Of a stretch of 33,255 nt of DNA, positions 16,019 to 25,133 are shown in pieces. The position numbers were made by a program, and so were the translations under genes. Each line of letters starts with the position of its first letter. Within the stretch, counting starts at the first letter, position 1. The notes below the pieces were generated by a model, which was not told the origin of the DNA, searched no databases, and worked only from the letters and a program-made list of their open reading frames with translations. Source of the DNA: Deltaproteobacteria bacterium tcs-42 (GTDB lineage Bacteria > Desulfobacterota > Desulfuromonadia > Desulfuromonadales > Geopsychrobacteraceae); contig LLYT01000023.1 in assembly GCA_002049545.1 (NCBI GenBank), forward strand, positions 1 to 33,255. The letters run 5' to 3'.

Positions 16019-16108
16019 CGACTGGATGAAGGCAGATTTTCGTAGATTTGAGAGCGAATAGCACCGCTATTTGTCAAAAATATACGGAAATCTGCACCGT
16101 CCAGACGG
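16019..16108. repeat. 90-bp imperfect inverted-repeat element
   Basis: Two arms of about 43 bases pair around a tiny loop near 16062. Matching blocks include CTGGA/TCCAG at the outer ends, GCAGATTT/AAATCTGC in the middle and GAATAGC/GCTATT at the centre. It begins 36 bases after the Cache-HAMP stop codon. A related, degenerate copy lies at about 12985-13060, which indicates a dispersed repeat family and not a gene-specific terminator. Confidence 0.7.
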
Positions 16109-16198
16109 TTCCCAAGTAGATTCTTACAACCTTCTCTAGCTTAAATAACTGTTCAGCAATGCCTTGAGGCACCTATTCCAAGGGCCACTTTGCGCCGT

Positions 16199-16248
16199 CC
16201 ATGGCCGTTCGACTGTCGCCGTCCGTGGCGACAGTCGAACGGCCATGG
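16199..16248. repeat. Perfect 22-bp inverted repeat with 6-base loop
   Basis: The left arm (16199-16220) starts CCATGGCCGTTCGAC and ends GTCGCC; the right arm (16227-16248) is its exact reverse complement; the loop is GTCCGT. There is no U-tract on either side. It lies just beyond the decayed lpd fragment. Confidence 0.85.
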
Positions 16249-16281
16249 GTACCACAAGCCCCTATCAGTCGTGGTGGTGAA

Positions 16282-16515
16282 TAGTTACGCTTAAATAACA
16301 TCTCCGCTGCTTCATCAATAGTCTCTGACAGAGTCGGGTGGGGATGATCGATTTTCTTGGATCCTCGCTCACTGCAGCCATTTCGATAGCCACCACAGCT
16401 TCAGCAATCAATTCACCAGCATCTGATCCAGCGACCGCGACACCGAGGATCCGATCAGTTTCAGGATCGACAAGCTATTTTGTCATCAGGTTGATTCCGG
16501 GGCAGCTATCCCTTT
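16282..16515 (-). pseudogene. lpd: Decayed 3' fragment of dihydrolipoamide dehydrogenase
   Basis: Read on the minus strand, three frame segments together give a recognisable Lpd C-terminus. GIAAPEST is followed, in another frame, by LMTK, an in-frame TAG stop, and LVDPETDRILGVAVAGSD continuing to AGELIAEAVVAIEM. After a further frameshift comes DHPHPTLSETIDEAAEMLF. The HPHPTLSE segment corresponds to the catalytic His-Glu dyad region of the dimerisation domain. With at least two frameshifts and a stop, and no N-terminal FAD or NAD domains in the window, it is a relic of about 75 codons. Its origin (deletion of an ancestral gene or an imported fragment) cannot be told. Confidence 0.85.
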
Positions 16516-16555
16516 AAGTTTCAATAAGCAACTGATGTTGAAAAACTTGAACAAA

Positions 16556-16993
16556 TCAACTGAGCACCCGATATGGCCCTGTAGCATAACTGCGAAATTG
16601 CAGAGTGTCATGCTCATCCAGTAAAGCCCCGATCCGATCGCGATTCACAGGGTGAGAGACGCGCCGCCCGGCCTCTCCCTCCGTACACCATTCAACGCTG
16701 GGAGTTTCGTCACTTGGGGTCAGCTCACCCGAAGCATAACGGGCAGAAAAACAAAACACCAGGGTGGCAGGAGCAGAGACTTTAGACCAGACGACCGATA
16801 ACTTTGCGTGACTGACTGTCACTCCGGTCTCTTCAAGAATCTCACGACAGAGGGCAAAAACGAGACCCTCGCCCTCCTCAACGCGTCCCTGTGGTAATTC
16901 CCAACCCCGTATATGATGGTTAACCAGAAGGATCTGGTTTTGTGCATTGCGAACAAGACAGCTGACAACCAGTACATGTTTCGGCTGAGTCAT
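16556..16993 (-). CDS. Nudix hydrolase
   Basis: A 145-residue Nudix protein with a complete canonical box: GRVEEGEGLVFALCREILEE followed by TGV matches GX5EX7REUXEEXGU, so metal-dependent pyrophosphohydrolase activity is expected. The preceding IRGWELPQ is typical of MutT-like and NUDT families. The substrate (a nucleotide derivative) is not predictable. The ATG overlaps the mltA stop by one base (TGATG), implying translational coupling to mltA; an adjacent TTG at 16996 is less likely. It is the last gene of a priA-mltA-nudix cluster. Confidence 0.9.
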   Translation of the reverse strand: MTQPKHVLVVSCLVRNAQNQILLVNHHIRGWELPQGRVEEGEGLVFALCREILEETGVTVSHAKLSVVWSKVSAPATLVFCFSARYASGELTPSDETPSVEWCTEGEAGRRVSHPVNRDRIGALLDEHDTLQFRSYATGPYRVLS

Positions 16994-18237
16994 CAATTAA
17001 TCTTTCCATCCTTAACTTCAGAAACCTTGGCACGGCTTTGAAGCTGATCACTTAGACCCTCTTTTGGCAACAGAACCCAAAGTTGCCCATCCTGCTTCAT
17101 TCTCCCGGCTATTTTACCGGCGTCATCCCCCATTCCCCAGAAAAAATCGGCCCGAACCTGCCCCTTGATAGCCCCACCGGTATCTTGAGCAACCATCAGT
17201 TGCTTTAAAGGAAAGTCGGTACCAGGATAGGTTGTCGAAACAAAAACCGGTGCACCAAGGGGAATAGTGCGTGGATCAACGGCCAGGCTGCGCAAGGCGG
17301 TCAGAGGAATCCCCAAAGCCCCAGGTGGAGACTGAATATCTGTCGGCAAGGACCGGAAAAATATATAGCTGGGGTTTTCTGCCAGTAACCGCTTACCTGC
17401 CTCGGGATTTTGCTTGACCCAGCGCATAATATTCTGCATCGACATCTGATCTCGCGTCATGGCATTACGTTCCAGTAACAATTTACCAATAGATCGATAA
17501 GGATGGCCATTTTGATTCGCATAGCCAACCATAACCCCTTCACCATTGGCTAAACGAATCCGCCCTGAGCCTTGAATGTGCAGAAAAAACAACTCTACCG
17601 GATCTTCCACCCAAAAAATTTCGTTCCCGTTAAGAGGATTCTGACCATTATCAATTTCACCACGTTCAAAGTACGGCACCACTCGATTCCCATCCACCCG
17701 GCCTCGCAAGCGGTAATCACTCAACTCAGGATAAACATCATTCAAGTTGATAATCAAGAGGTCCTCTGGTTGACGGTAGAGTGGATACTGATATTTTTCC
17801 GTCTTCTTCCGGCTACCAGACAATTCGGGGCCATAGTAACCAGTAATCAACCCATCAGCAGTACCATCTTCGTTACGGACCTGGTTGGGTTGAAAATAAT
17901 CTTCGAAAAATTGACGTGCAGCGTCATCAGAATTCGGTGGGATCTGCAAAGCGGCAAAACAAACCTGCTGCCACTGTTCGTGCTTTTTGATGGCTTGACA
18001 GCTTTGCTGGAAAGTCGTCAGCGCAGCAGCAGGGCGATCCAACAGCCACCCATCGACCTGATCCCAAGCGACTGGTTTTAATGGTTCAATTTCAACAACA
18101 GGTGGAGGAGTCATAACCGGAGGCTTAACTACTTTCGAGGGTTTACCGACACAACTGACAAGAGCCAGAAGCAGGCAAACGGCAAGGAAATTTTTGTGCA
18201 GAATAGTCATTGTAAAAAAGAATTGTTTATTCAACAT
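16993..18237 (-). CDS. mltA: Membrane-bound lytic murein transglycosylase A (MltA)
   Basis: Cleaves peptidoglycan glycan strands to 1,6-anhydromuropeptides, anchored at the outer membrane. The 414-residue lipoprotein precursor has a hydrophobic signal and a lipobox LVSC (Cys near residue 29). The MltA domain contains GLITGYYGPELSGS, FFLHIQGSGRIRL and GVMVGYANQNGHPYRSIG. The C-terminal 3D domain carries VAQDTGGAIKGQVRADFFWG with the catalytic Asp context. Another ATG at 18210 would give a shorter, equally plausible signal peptide. Neither start has a strong ribosome binding site. It lies 51 bp downstream of priA and is coupled to the Nudix gene. Confidence 0.93.
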   Translation of the reverse strand: MLNKQFFFTMTILHKNFLAVCLLLALVSCVGKPSKVVKPPVMTPPPVVEIEPLKPVAWDQVDGWLLDRPAAALTTFQQSCQAIKKHEQWQQVCFAALQIPPNSDDAARQFFEDYFQPNQVRNEDGTADGLITGYYGPELSGSRKKTEKYQYPLYRQPEDLLIINLNDVYPELSDYRLRGRVDGNRVVPYFERGEIDNGQNPLNGNEIFWVEDPVELFFLHIQGSGRIRLANGEGVMVGYANQNGHPYRSIGKLLLERNAMTRDQMSMQNIMRWVKQNPEAGKRLLAENPSYIFFRSLPTDIQSPPGALGIPLTALRSLAVDPRTIPLGAPVFVSTTYPGTDFPLKQLMVAQDTGGAIKGQVRADFFWGMGDDAGKIAGRMKQDGQLWVLLPKEGLSDQLQSRAKVSEVKDGKIN

Positions 18238-18288
18238 AATGGTAACTCACAAAATTCCACCAATAAAAAAGAGAGGGTATATACAAAC

Positions 18289-20487
18289 TTACAGCATATC
18301 AATTGGATCAACATCAATTTGCAAATTCACCTGTCGGGGTAATTGTTTAATTCCACTGTCAAGACGATTGAGTAACCGCCTGAGCGCAGACCGAAGAGTA
18401 GATTTTAACAATATCTGATAACGACTTTTACCACGCAGCCGCGACAACGGACAAGGGCTGGGACCAAGAACCTCTACCGACTCAGCAAGACCGGCTAGAT
18501 AATGACCAAACTGCTTAGCAGCAGCCTGAACCTGATAATTGTTATTCCCGGTAAAGACAAGGTTGACCAGATGACCACAAGGGGGATAACCAAGTTCCTG
18601 CCTGAAAGGGAGCTCTTGAAGGTAAAAATCTCGATAATCCTGTTCAGCGGCACAAGTCAGAGCGTAGTGTTCCGGGTTATAGGACTGGATATAAACCTGA
18701 CCACCACCACAGGCACGTCCAGCTCTGCCGGCGACTTGGGTCAACAGAGAAAAGCTCCGTTCAGCCGAGCGAAAATCGGGGAAATTAAGAATGCTGTCAG
18801 CACCTAACACACCGACTAACGCGACTCCTGGAAAATCATGCCCCTTTGCGACCATCTGGGTCCCGACGAGGATATCAATTTTACGCGCCAACATTTCAGT
18901 CGCTATTCTCCGGTGCGCCCCTTTTCGACTGGTCGTATCACGATCCATCCGGGCAATCGTGGCGGTTGGAAACAGCTCGACAAGCTCCTGCTCCAACCTT
19001 TCAGTTCCAGCGCCTTGAGGTTCAATATTCAATCCCTGACACTTGCAACATTGGTCAGGAACGACATCGACATAATCGCAATAGTGACATCGCATTTGTC
19101 GGATATGCTGATGGTAGGTCAAAGTAATTTCACAATTAGGACAATAGAAACTCTCACCACAGTCGGTACATAATACAAAAGGTGCAAATCCGCGACGATT
19201 TAACAACAACAGGACCTGCTCGCGTCGCTCCAATGCCTGCCCAATGACTTCAATCAGACCATTGGACAACGCCCCCTGAAGAACTTCATCCCTTAAATCA
19301 ACTAACTCAACCTGGGGTAAATCTCCACCATGCACGCGATTATCCAGCGTCAACCGGGTCAATGCTCCCTGTTCACTCCGATAATAACTGGCAAAGGAAG
19401 GGGTTGCACTGCCAAGCAATACCGGACAATTCTGCTGATGGCCACGAACCAATGCCAGATCTCGCGCATGATAGCGAAACCCTTCACCCTGCTTATAGCT
19501 TGACTCATGTTCCTCGTCGACAACTATGAGACCGAGGTTCTGCAACGGAGCAAAAACGGCTGAACGTGCGCCAATAACAATCTCGATTTTGTTGCGCCCG
19601 ATCTCCCTCCAGGCGTCGTAACGTTCACCGGCAGACAAACCACTATGCAGAACAGCAATCCTGACACCTCTGGATTCAAATCGAGCTCTGAATCTGGCAA
19701 CCAATTGGGGCGTCAATGAAATTTCCGGAACCAGAATCAACGCCTGGCGATCATCCAGCAGACATTGCTCGACAGCTTGTAAATATACTTCGGTTTTGCC
19801 ACTCCCAGTGACACCATGGAGCAGAAAACCGGAAAAACGCCTCTCATTTATTGCAGTAACTAGCCCATCAACAGCTATACTCTGGGAACTATTGAGGGTC
19901 AGGCATTTATCTTCAGGTAATGATTCGGTGAGAAAAGGGTCCCGCAGGAGTTCCTGTTCACTCACAGTCAAGGCATCCATTTCAACCAACCGCTTCAACG
20001 CTGCATAAGGAGAAGGGAAATGCTCACGAATTTTAGCGAGACCAGCACCAGCAGCCCCTTGTTGCACAATAAACAACAATAGCTCCTGTTGCTTCTTGCC
20101 AGTTGGTTGAATATCTTGATTCAATGATTTGTAGAGAGGTTCGGTAAGGATAGTCGTTGCCGCTGTTTCGCTACCAAGACCAGCAGGAAGCGCAGTACGA
20201 ATCGCCTGCCCAATCGGGTAACAGTAATAATCTGCCGCCCAGCACAGCAACTTGATCAGTTCAGGAGTTAATATCGGTTCCTCGTCAAGCACCCCCTGCA
20301 TATCTTTCAAATCTTCAGCCTGACCCTCACTGATGGCAAGAATGAAACCGATTGTTGAACGTCTCCCAAATGGAATATTGACACGCATTCCAACTTGAAC
20401 AGAATCGATCAAAGCTTCAGGCACCCGATAAGAGAATAGCTGCTTAAGCGGTACGTTTACAGCAATGTCGGCAATCAATTCAGACAA
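18289..20487 (-). CDS. priA: Primosomal protein N' (replication restart helicase PriA)
   Basis: A 3'-to-5' superfamily 2 helicase that reloads the replisome at stalled forks. The 732-residue protein has the N-terminal DNA-binding domain, Walker A GVTGSGKTEVY (near residue 228), the DEEH box (VVDEEHESSYKQ, near 322), GSATPSFAS, and a zinc-binding insertion with paired cysteines (CTDCGESFYCPNC, CHYCDYV and CCKC, about 440-485). Helicase motifs V and VI appear as DILVGTQMVAKGHDFP and LLTQVAGRAGRA. All catalytic elements are intact and the length is normal. The start is TTG at 20487 without a strong ribosome binding site, so the exact N-terminus is slightly uncertain. Confidence 0.97.
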   Translation of the reverse strand: MSELIADIAVNVPLKQLFSYRVPEALIDSVQVGMRVNIPFGRRSTIGFILAISEGQAEDLKDMQGVLDEEPILTPELIKLLCWAADYYCYPIGQAIRTALPAGLGSETAATTILTEPLYKSLNQDIQPTGKKQQELLLFIVQQGAAGAGLAKIREHFPSPYAALKRLVEMDALTVSEQELLRDPFLTESLPEDKCLTLNSSQSIAVDGLVTAINERRFSGFLLHGVTGSGKTEVYLQAVEQCLLDDRQALILVPEISLTPQLVARFRARFESRGVRIAVLHSGLSAGERYDAWREIGRNKIEIVIGARSAVFAPLQNLGLIVVDEEHESSYKQGEGFRYHARDLALVRGHQQNCPVLLGSATPSFASYYRSEQGALTRLTLDNRVHGGDLPQVELVDLRDEVLQGALSNGLIEVIGQALERREQVLLLLNRRGFAPFVLCTDCGESFYCPNCEITLTYHQHIRQMRCHYCDYVDVVPDQCCKCQGLNIEPQGAGTERLEQELVELFPTATIARMDRDTTSRKGAHRRIATEMLARKIDILVGTQMVAKGHDFPGVALVGVLGADSILNFPDFRSAERSFSLLTQVAGRAGRACGGGQVYIQSYNPEHYALTCAAEQDYRDFYLQELPFRQELGYPPCGHLVNLVFTGNNNYQVQAAAKQFGHYLAGLAESVEVLGPSPCPLSRLRGKSRYQILLKSTLRSALRRLLNRLDSGIKQLPRQVNLQIDVDPIDML

Positions 20488-20671
20488 ATCAATTCTCGTT
20501 TAAAATAAAGGAATCTGGTTATCCAGTTGAGTTCGAAATTTCCATTAACAGGGACGCATGAATTCATTCATGGGCTTGTCTGACGCCACCAGCCTCAGAT
20601 ACCATTCCAATGGAGTCATCGAACTCTTTAGCGTTTTACAGGATTAACAGAGTCACGATTTAAAAACAAAC

Positions 20672-21862
20672 TTAGAGCCCTAACTGTTTCTTCACCCGAC
20701 CAAAGGCTTCAATCGCAAATTCGAGATCATCCGCCGTCAAGGCAGCCGACATCTGGGTACGGATCCGTGCCGACCCCTTGGGAACGACCGGATAAGAAAA
20801 TGCCACGACATAGACACCTTGTGCCAGCATGGCATCGGCAAACCTTCCGGCAACGACAGCATCGTGCAGCATAACCGGAACTATGGGATGCTCACCCGGC
20901 AAAAGATCAAAACCGTGCTTTTCCAGACCGTTGCGGAAAATTGCGGTATTCTCGTTTAGCTGATCGCGCAGAGCACTCGATTCGCTCACCAGATCGAGGG
21001 CTTTCAACGCACCAGAGACCGCAGGCGGAGCTACCGTGTTGGAAAAAAGATAAGGCCGTGAGCGCTGCCGCAACAGATCAACAATCTCCTGACGTGCACT
21101 GGTAAAACCACCACCCGCACCACCCAACGCTTTACCTAAAGTACCGGTGATGATGTCAATCCGTTCCATACAACCACGATATTCCGGGGTACCACGACCT
21201 CTGGCACCAACAAAACCGGTCGCGTGGGAATCATCGACATGCACCAGAGCATTATATTTCTCGGCCAGCGCACAGATTTCATCAATCTTGGCAATGTAGC
21301 CATCCATAGAGAAAACGCCGTCGGTAGTAATCAGTTTGAAGCGCGCGCCGTTTTTATCTGCGGTCTGCAATTGCTCTTCCAGGTCGGACATATCGCTGTT
21401 ACGGTACCGGTAACGACTGGCTCGGCACAGACGCACCCCATCAATAATACTGGCATGATTAAGTTCATCTGAAATAACCGCGTCTTCTTCGCCCAGCAGA
21501 GTTTCGAACAGTCCCCCATTCGCATCAAAACAGGAGGGGTAAAGAATGGTATCTTCAGTGCCTAAAAAAGCACTCAACTTATCTTCCAGCTTCTTGTGCA
21601 AGGTCTGGGTTCCACAGATGAAACGAACCGATGCCATACCGAAACCCCACTCCTCAAGAGCGAGCTTGGCAGCAGCACTAACGTCCGGGTGTTGAGCCAA
21701 ACCGAGGTAGTTGTTGGCGCAGAGATTCAATACTTCTTCACCACTGCTGACACCCACATGGGTACTTTGCTGGGTGGTGATGAGTCGTTCATGTTTATAT
21801 AGACCGGCAGACTCAATCCCTTTTAATTCAGTGCTTAAATGTTCCTGAAATTTACCGTACAC
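20672..21862 (-). CDS. kbl: 2-amino-3-ketobutyrate CoA ligase (glycine C-acetyltransferase)
   Basis: PLP enzyme that splits 2-amino-3-ketobutyrate with CoA into glycine and acetyl-CoA, the second step of threonine breakdown. The 396-residue protein has the alpha-oxoamine synthase features: [39 protein letters not shown], and the PLP lysine in [13 protein letters not shown] (near residue 244). The length equals the enteric Kbl. The GTG start has AGGGAGAAG about seven bases upstream. It follows tdh, which makes its substrate, but a 262-bp gap holding a large hairpin element separates them, in contrast to the compact kbl-tdh pairs of many bacteria. Confidence 0.97.
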   Translation of the reverse strand: MYGKFQEHLSTELKGIESAGLYKHERLITTQQSTHVGVSSGEEVLNLCANNYLGLAQHPDVSAAAKLALEEWGFGMASVRFICGTQTLHKKLEDKLSAFLGTEDTILYPSCFDANGGLFETLLGEEDAVISDELNHASIIDGVRLCRASRYRYRNSDMSDLEEQLQTADKNGARFKLITTDGVFSMDGYIAKIDEICALAEKYNALVHVDDSHATGFVGARGRGTPEYRGCMERIDIITGTLGKALGGAGGGFTSARQEIVDLLRQRSRPYLFSNTVAPPAVSGALKALDLVSESSALRDQLNENTAIFRNGLEKHGFDLLPGEHPIVPVMLHDAVVAGRFADAMLAQGVYVVAFSYPVVPKGSARIRTQMSAALTADDLEFAIEAFGRVKKQLGL

Positions 21863-21914
21863 AGCTCTTCTCCCTAAAAAATGAAGATTTAAATCTCTAT
21901 ATCTTCAAACCCTC

Positions 21915-21935
21915 CCTTCTCTCCAAGGGAGAAGG
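21915..21935. repeat. Small stem-loop upstream of kbl
   Basis: CCTTCTCTC pairs with the downstream GGGAGAAGG (one G-T pair) around a three-base loop. It lies about 50 bp upstream of the kbl start. Confidence 0.4.
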
Positions 21936-21998
21936 AAGTAACTGAAATTCCTAGACTAAAGTCCATGGTTTTCACCAGAATAATGGAACAATAAACAT

Positions 21999-22126
21999 GA
22001 TGGCTAAGCAAAAAATTTCATCCAGCAAGGCGTAGCATTTTTTCAGGGGTGAAGACATACATCAGTATGTCGAGATCCTGAAATAAATACTGCAACACAG
22101 CTGGGCGGACATTTTGGGACGCCATC
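21999..22126. repeat. 128-bp imperfect inverted-repeat element between tdh and kbl
   Basis: Two arms of about 62 bases pair around the loop ATCA. The centre is GACATAC-ATCA-GTATGTC and the outer ends are GATGGC and GCCATC. Intermediate blocks such as TTTCAGG and CCTGAAA also match, although the arms carry many mismatches. The right end overlaps the tdh stop codon by two bases. It shares its terminal 16-mer with the shorter element at 8298-8367. No open reading frame lies inside it, so it resembles a palindromic MITE or REP-type repeat. Confidence 0.75.
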
Positions 22127-23153
22127 AAGCATCCCAGTTCAAAATCACTTTGCTCGCCGCACCGCTGTTCATCGCGGCAAAACCCTGTTCATACTCGGTA
22201 TAATCGAGTCGATGGGTGATAACCGGCGAAATATCCAACCCCGATTCAATCATCACCGACATTTTGTACCAGGTTTCATACATCTCACGGCCGTAAATAC
22301 CTTTCAGGGTGAGCATGTTGAAAATCACAATATTCCAGTCGATGGCGACATCTCCAGCCGGAATCCCCAACATTGAGACCTTGCCACCGTGGCACATATT
22401 GGCCAGCAGATCTTTGAATGCCGAGGAATTTCCTGACATTTCCAACCCCACATCAAAACCTTCCGACATGCCCAACTTTTTCTGCACATCGGCAATACTT
22501 TCCCGGCCAACATCAACAGTGCGGGTCGCACCCAAGGCTTTGGCCAATTCAAGGCGCCGGGGATTGATATCGGTAATCACAATATGCCGGGCACCAGCAT
22601 GGCGACAGACCGCCGCAGCCATGACACCGATGGGGCCGGCACCAGTAATCAGCACATCTTCACCAAGAAGATCGTATTGGAGAGCGGTATGGACTGCATT
22701 GCCGAAGGGATCGAAAAGGGCGGCTACATCCAGATCGATATCGGGACGATGCTCCCAGACATTCGACATCGGCAGAACCAGATACTCGGCAAAAGCTCCC
22801 GGTCGGTTCACACCGATACCACTGGTATGGGCGCAGAGGTGGCGACGCCCCGCCATACAGTTGCGACAGCGTCCGCACACCACATGTCCCTCGCCGGAAA
22901 CGATCTGCCCTGCCCGGAAATCGTTCACATTGGAACCGACCGCGACGATCTCTCCAACAAACTCGTGCCCGACAATCATCGGGACTGGGATGGTTTTTTG
23001 TGACCACACATCCCAATTGTAAATATGCAGGTCGGTCCCACAAATGGCGGTACGCTTTATTTTTATCAGAACATCGTTGATGCCAATTTCTGGTTCCGGC
23101 ACCTCTTCTAACCAAAGTCCGGGTGCAGATTCCTTCTTAACTAATGCTTTCAT
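22125..23153 (-). CDS. tdh: L-threonine 3-dehydrogenase
   Basis: Zinc- and NAD-dependent oxidation of L-threonine to 2-amino-3-ketobutyrate, which Kbl then cleaves. The 342-residue MDR protein carries the catalytic zinc site ([12 protein letters not shown] with Cys38, and GHEF) and the structural zinc cysteines [15 protein letters not shown]. The NAD fold motif is [19 protein letters not shown] (near residue 170), and [14 protein letters not shown] is typical of Tdh. The ATG is preceded by GGGAGG at about eight bases. The stop codon lies in the outer end of the hairpin element 21999-22126. Confidence 0.97.
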   Translation of the reverse strand: MKALVKKESAPGLWLEEVPEPEIGINDVLIKIKRTAICGTDLHIYNWDVWSQKTIPVPMIVGHEFVGEIVAVGSNVNDFRAGQIVSGEGHVVCGRCRNCMAGRRHLCAHTSGIGVNRPGAFAEYLVLPMSNVWEHRPDIDLDVAALFDPFGNAVHTALQYDLLGEDVLITGAGPIGVMAAAVCRHAGARHIVITDINPRRLELAKALGATRTVDVGRESIADVQKKLGMSEGFDVGLEMSGNSSAFKDLLANMCHGGKVSMLGIPAGDVAIDWNIVIFNMLTLKGIYGREMYETWYKMSVMIESGLDISPVITHRLDYTEYEQGFAAMNSGAASKVILNWDA

Positions 23154-23294
23154 GATGTCGGCCTCCCGCCGGGAAATTTAAACAAACCTGCCACATTGTA
23201 CACCTGTTTACCCTGCTATGACGATCAATATCGGCCTACAAATTACTTTAGACACAACTTGGTTATGCCAAAACTCAAGCTGTAACATATAACC

Positions 23295-23328
23295 GGCCAA
23301 ACTCCCCTTAAAAAAAGGGGAATCGGCC
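23295..23328. repeat. Two-part stem-loop upstream of fhs
   Basis: An inner stem TCCCCTT/AAGGGGA with an A-rich loop is enclosed by an outer GGCC/GGCC pair. There is no U-tract, so it is more likely an mRNA structure or repeat than a terminator. Confidence 0.4.
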
Positions 23329-23378
23329 TGTCACTGGAATATCGTGCGTAACCAGAAAACACAATTTGATAAATCGAC

Positions 23379-23387
23379 TGGTATACT
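23379..23387 (+). promoter_or_regulatory. Extended -10 promoter element for fhs
   Basis: TGGTATACT matches the TGnTATAAT extended -10 pattern with one mismatch; a -35 at normal spacing is poor. A palindrome, ATCAATTGAT (23390-23399), follows directly at the presumed start point and could be an operator. Confidence 0.45.
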
Positions 23388-23457
23388 GTATCAATTGATC
23401 AAACCAAACTAGCGGCATCACCGGATGACAAACCTCCTCCCCGAGAAGGAGATCGAC

Positions 23458-25122
23458 ATGCTCAGTGACACTGCAATCGCTCAACAGGTTCAATCCAGAC
23501 CCATCGGCCAGATTGCCGATAAACTTGGTATTGAACAACAGTCCCTGCTCCCCTATGGCCGGGAAATGGCCAAGGTCAACATAAATTCGTTACAGCAACC
23601 AGGCAATAAGCAAGGTCGTTTGATTCTGATCTCAGCAACCACCCCCACCGCCGCCGGCGAAGGCAAAACCACCACCACAATCGGCCTGGGACAAGCCCTG
23701 GCCAAGTTGGGAAAATCGGTCTGTCTGGCACTGCGCGAACCCTCTCTCGGACCTTGTTTGGGGATGAAAGGGGGTGCCACCGGCGGTGGCTACAGTCAGC
23801 TTCTGCCAGCGGATCGGATCAACCTCCATTTTACCGGCGATTTTCACGCTATCACCTCTGCCAACAACCTCCTCTCGGCGGTGATTGACAATCACATTTA
23901 TCAAGGTAACGAATTGAACATCGATCCACGCCGGATTCTGTGGCGTCGCGTCATCGATATGAACGATCGCAGTCTCCGCCATATCGTGCTGGGACTGGGT
24001 GGAAAACTACAAGGCATTCCACGGGAAGGGGGTTTTGACATCAGTGCCGCCTCCGAAGTCATGGCGATGCTCTGCCTGGCATCCAGCCTCGATGATTTTC
24101 GCCAAAGGCTTGAAAATACGCTGATCGCCTTCACTTACAGCGGTAACCCGATTTTTGCCAAGCAACTACAAGTCACCGGTGCTATGCTCGCCCTGCTGCG
24201 CGACGCCATCCACCCCAATCTGGTACAGACTCTCGAAGGAGTTCCAACATTGGTGCACGGTGGCCCTTTTGCCAATATCGCTCACGGTTGCAACAGCCTG
24301 CTGGCGACCCGAATGGCTCAACACCATGCCGACTGGGCCATCACTGAAGCCGGTTTTGGCTTTGACCTGGGTGCCGAAAAATTCTTCGATATCAAATGTC
24401 GGCTTGGCGGTCTTGATCCACAGGTGGTCGTACTGGTGACCACGGCCAGAGCGCTCAAGTTCCATGGCGGAACAACAAAGGATAAGCAAGAGGGCAACAA
24501 TCTGACAACACTACGCTGCGGACTGGCAAATCTTGATAAACATATCGAAAACGTGCGTAAGTTCAATAAACAGCCGATCGTTGCCATCAACCGCTTTACT
24601 GACGACAACACCACGGAACTGGCGTTGATCAAAGCCCACTGTCAAAAGCTGAACATCCCCAGCGCCATTTGTGACCATTATGCCAGTGGCGGTGAAGGAG
24701 CCATTGAACTGGCCAGGCAAGTGATCGAGACAGCCCACCAGAGCCAGCCCTATCGCCCTCTCTATCGTCTCGATCTGCCGGTCGAGGAGAAAATACGGAT
24801 TATCTGCCGGGAGATATACGGCGCCGACGATGTCGCTTTTACCAAACAGGCGGCCAAAGATTTACGTCAAGTGCAGCAACTCGGCTTCGCCCAACTGCCG
24901 GTCTGCATCGCCAAAGCCCCTGGTTCCCTGTCAGATGATCCCAATTTGCTCGGCCGTCCACGCAATTTCAACATTACTGTACGTAACATACAGATCAATT
25001 CCGGGGCTGGTTTTCTGGTCGTTCTCACCGGAGATATCCTACGGATGCCGGGATTGCCAAAACATCCGGGCGCTGAACGGTGGCAGTTAGGGGAAGACGG
25101 CTTGATTCTCGGACTGGAGTAG
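23458..25122 (+). CDS. fhs: Formate-tetrahydrofolate ligase
   Basis: ATP-dependent ligation of formate to tetrahydrofolate giving 10-formyl-THF, the entry of formate into one-carbon metabolism. The 554-residue protein has the nucleotide loop TPTAAGEGKTTTTIGL (near residues 62-77), the family block REPSLGPCLGMKGGATGGGY and HFTGDFHAITSANNLL. Further motifs are VIDMNDRSLR, EAGFGFDLGAEKFFDIKCR and the C-terminal FLVVLTGDILRMPGLP. Length is normal for bacterial Fhs. The ATG at 23458 follows AAGGAG at about seven bases; a start at 23425 is less likely. The next gene begins 11 bases after the stop, so the two are probably co-transcribed. Confidence 0.97.
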   Translation: MLSDTAIAQQVQSRPIGQIADKLGIEQQSLLPYGREMAKVNINSLQQPGNKQGRLILISATTPTAAGEGKTTTTIGLGQALAKLGKSVCLALREPSLGPCLGMKGGATGGGYSQLLPADRINLHFTGDFHAITSANNLLSAVIDNHIYQGNELNIDPRRILWRRVIDMNDRSLRHIVLGLGGKLQGIPREGGFDISAASEVMAMLCLASSLDDFRQRLENTLIAFTYSGNPIFAKQLQVTGAMLALLRDAIHPNLVQTLEGVPTLVHGGPFANIAHGCNSLLATRMAQHHADWAITEAGFGFDLGAEKFFDIKCRLGGLDPQVVVLVTTARALKFHGGTTKDKQEGNNLTTLRCGLANLDKHIENVRKFNKQPIVAINRFTDDNTTELALIKAHCQKLNIPSAICDHYASGGEGAIELARQVIETAHQSQPYRPLYRLDLPVEEKIRIICREIYGADDVAFTKQAAKDLRQVQQLGFAQLPVCIAKAPGSLSDDPNLLGRPRNFNITVRNIQINSGAGFLVVLTGDILRMPGLPKHPGAERWQLGEDGLILGLE

Positions 25123-25133
25123 GAAACAATCCA

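Larger units (their letters stand above)
15984..16281. other. Gene-free region rich in inverted repeats
   Basis: About 300 bp between the Cache-HAMP gene and the lpd remnant. It holds a 90-bp imperfect hairpin (16019-16108) and a perfect 22-bp inverted repeat (16199-16248). No intact gene is seen on either strand. Confidence 0.6.
23154..23457. other. Divergent intergenic region tdh/fhs
   Basis: A 304-bp gap holding a stem-loop at 23295-23328 and an extended -10 promoter element for fhs at 23379-23387. No gene is seen. Confidence 0.6.

Noticed and set aside
16156-16300. Minus-strand frame continuing from the lpd relic through the 22-bp palindrome to a stop
   Set aside because: The continuation matches nothing I recognise and is read through a palindrome; it is more likely non-coding sequence after a decayed gene.
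17572-18081. 169-codon plus-strand open frame opposite mltA
   Set aside because: Antisense to the conserved MltA domain, with no recognisable protein features.
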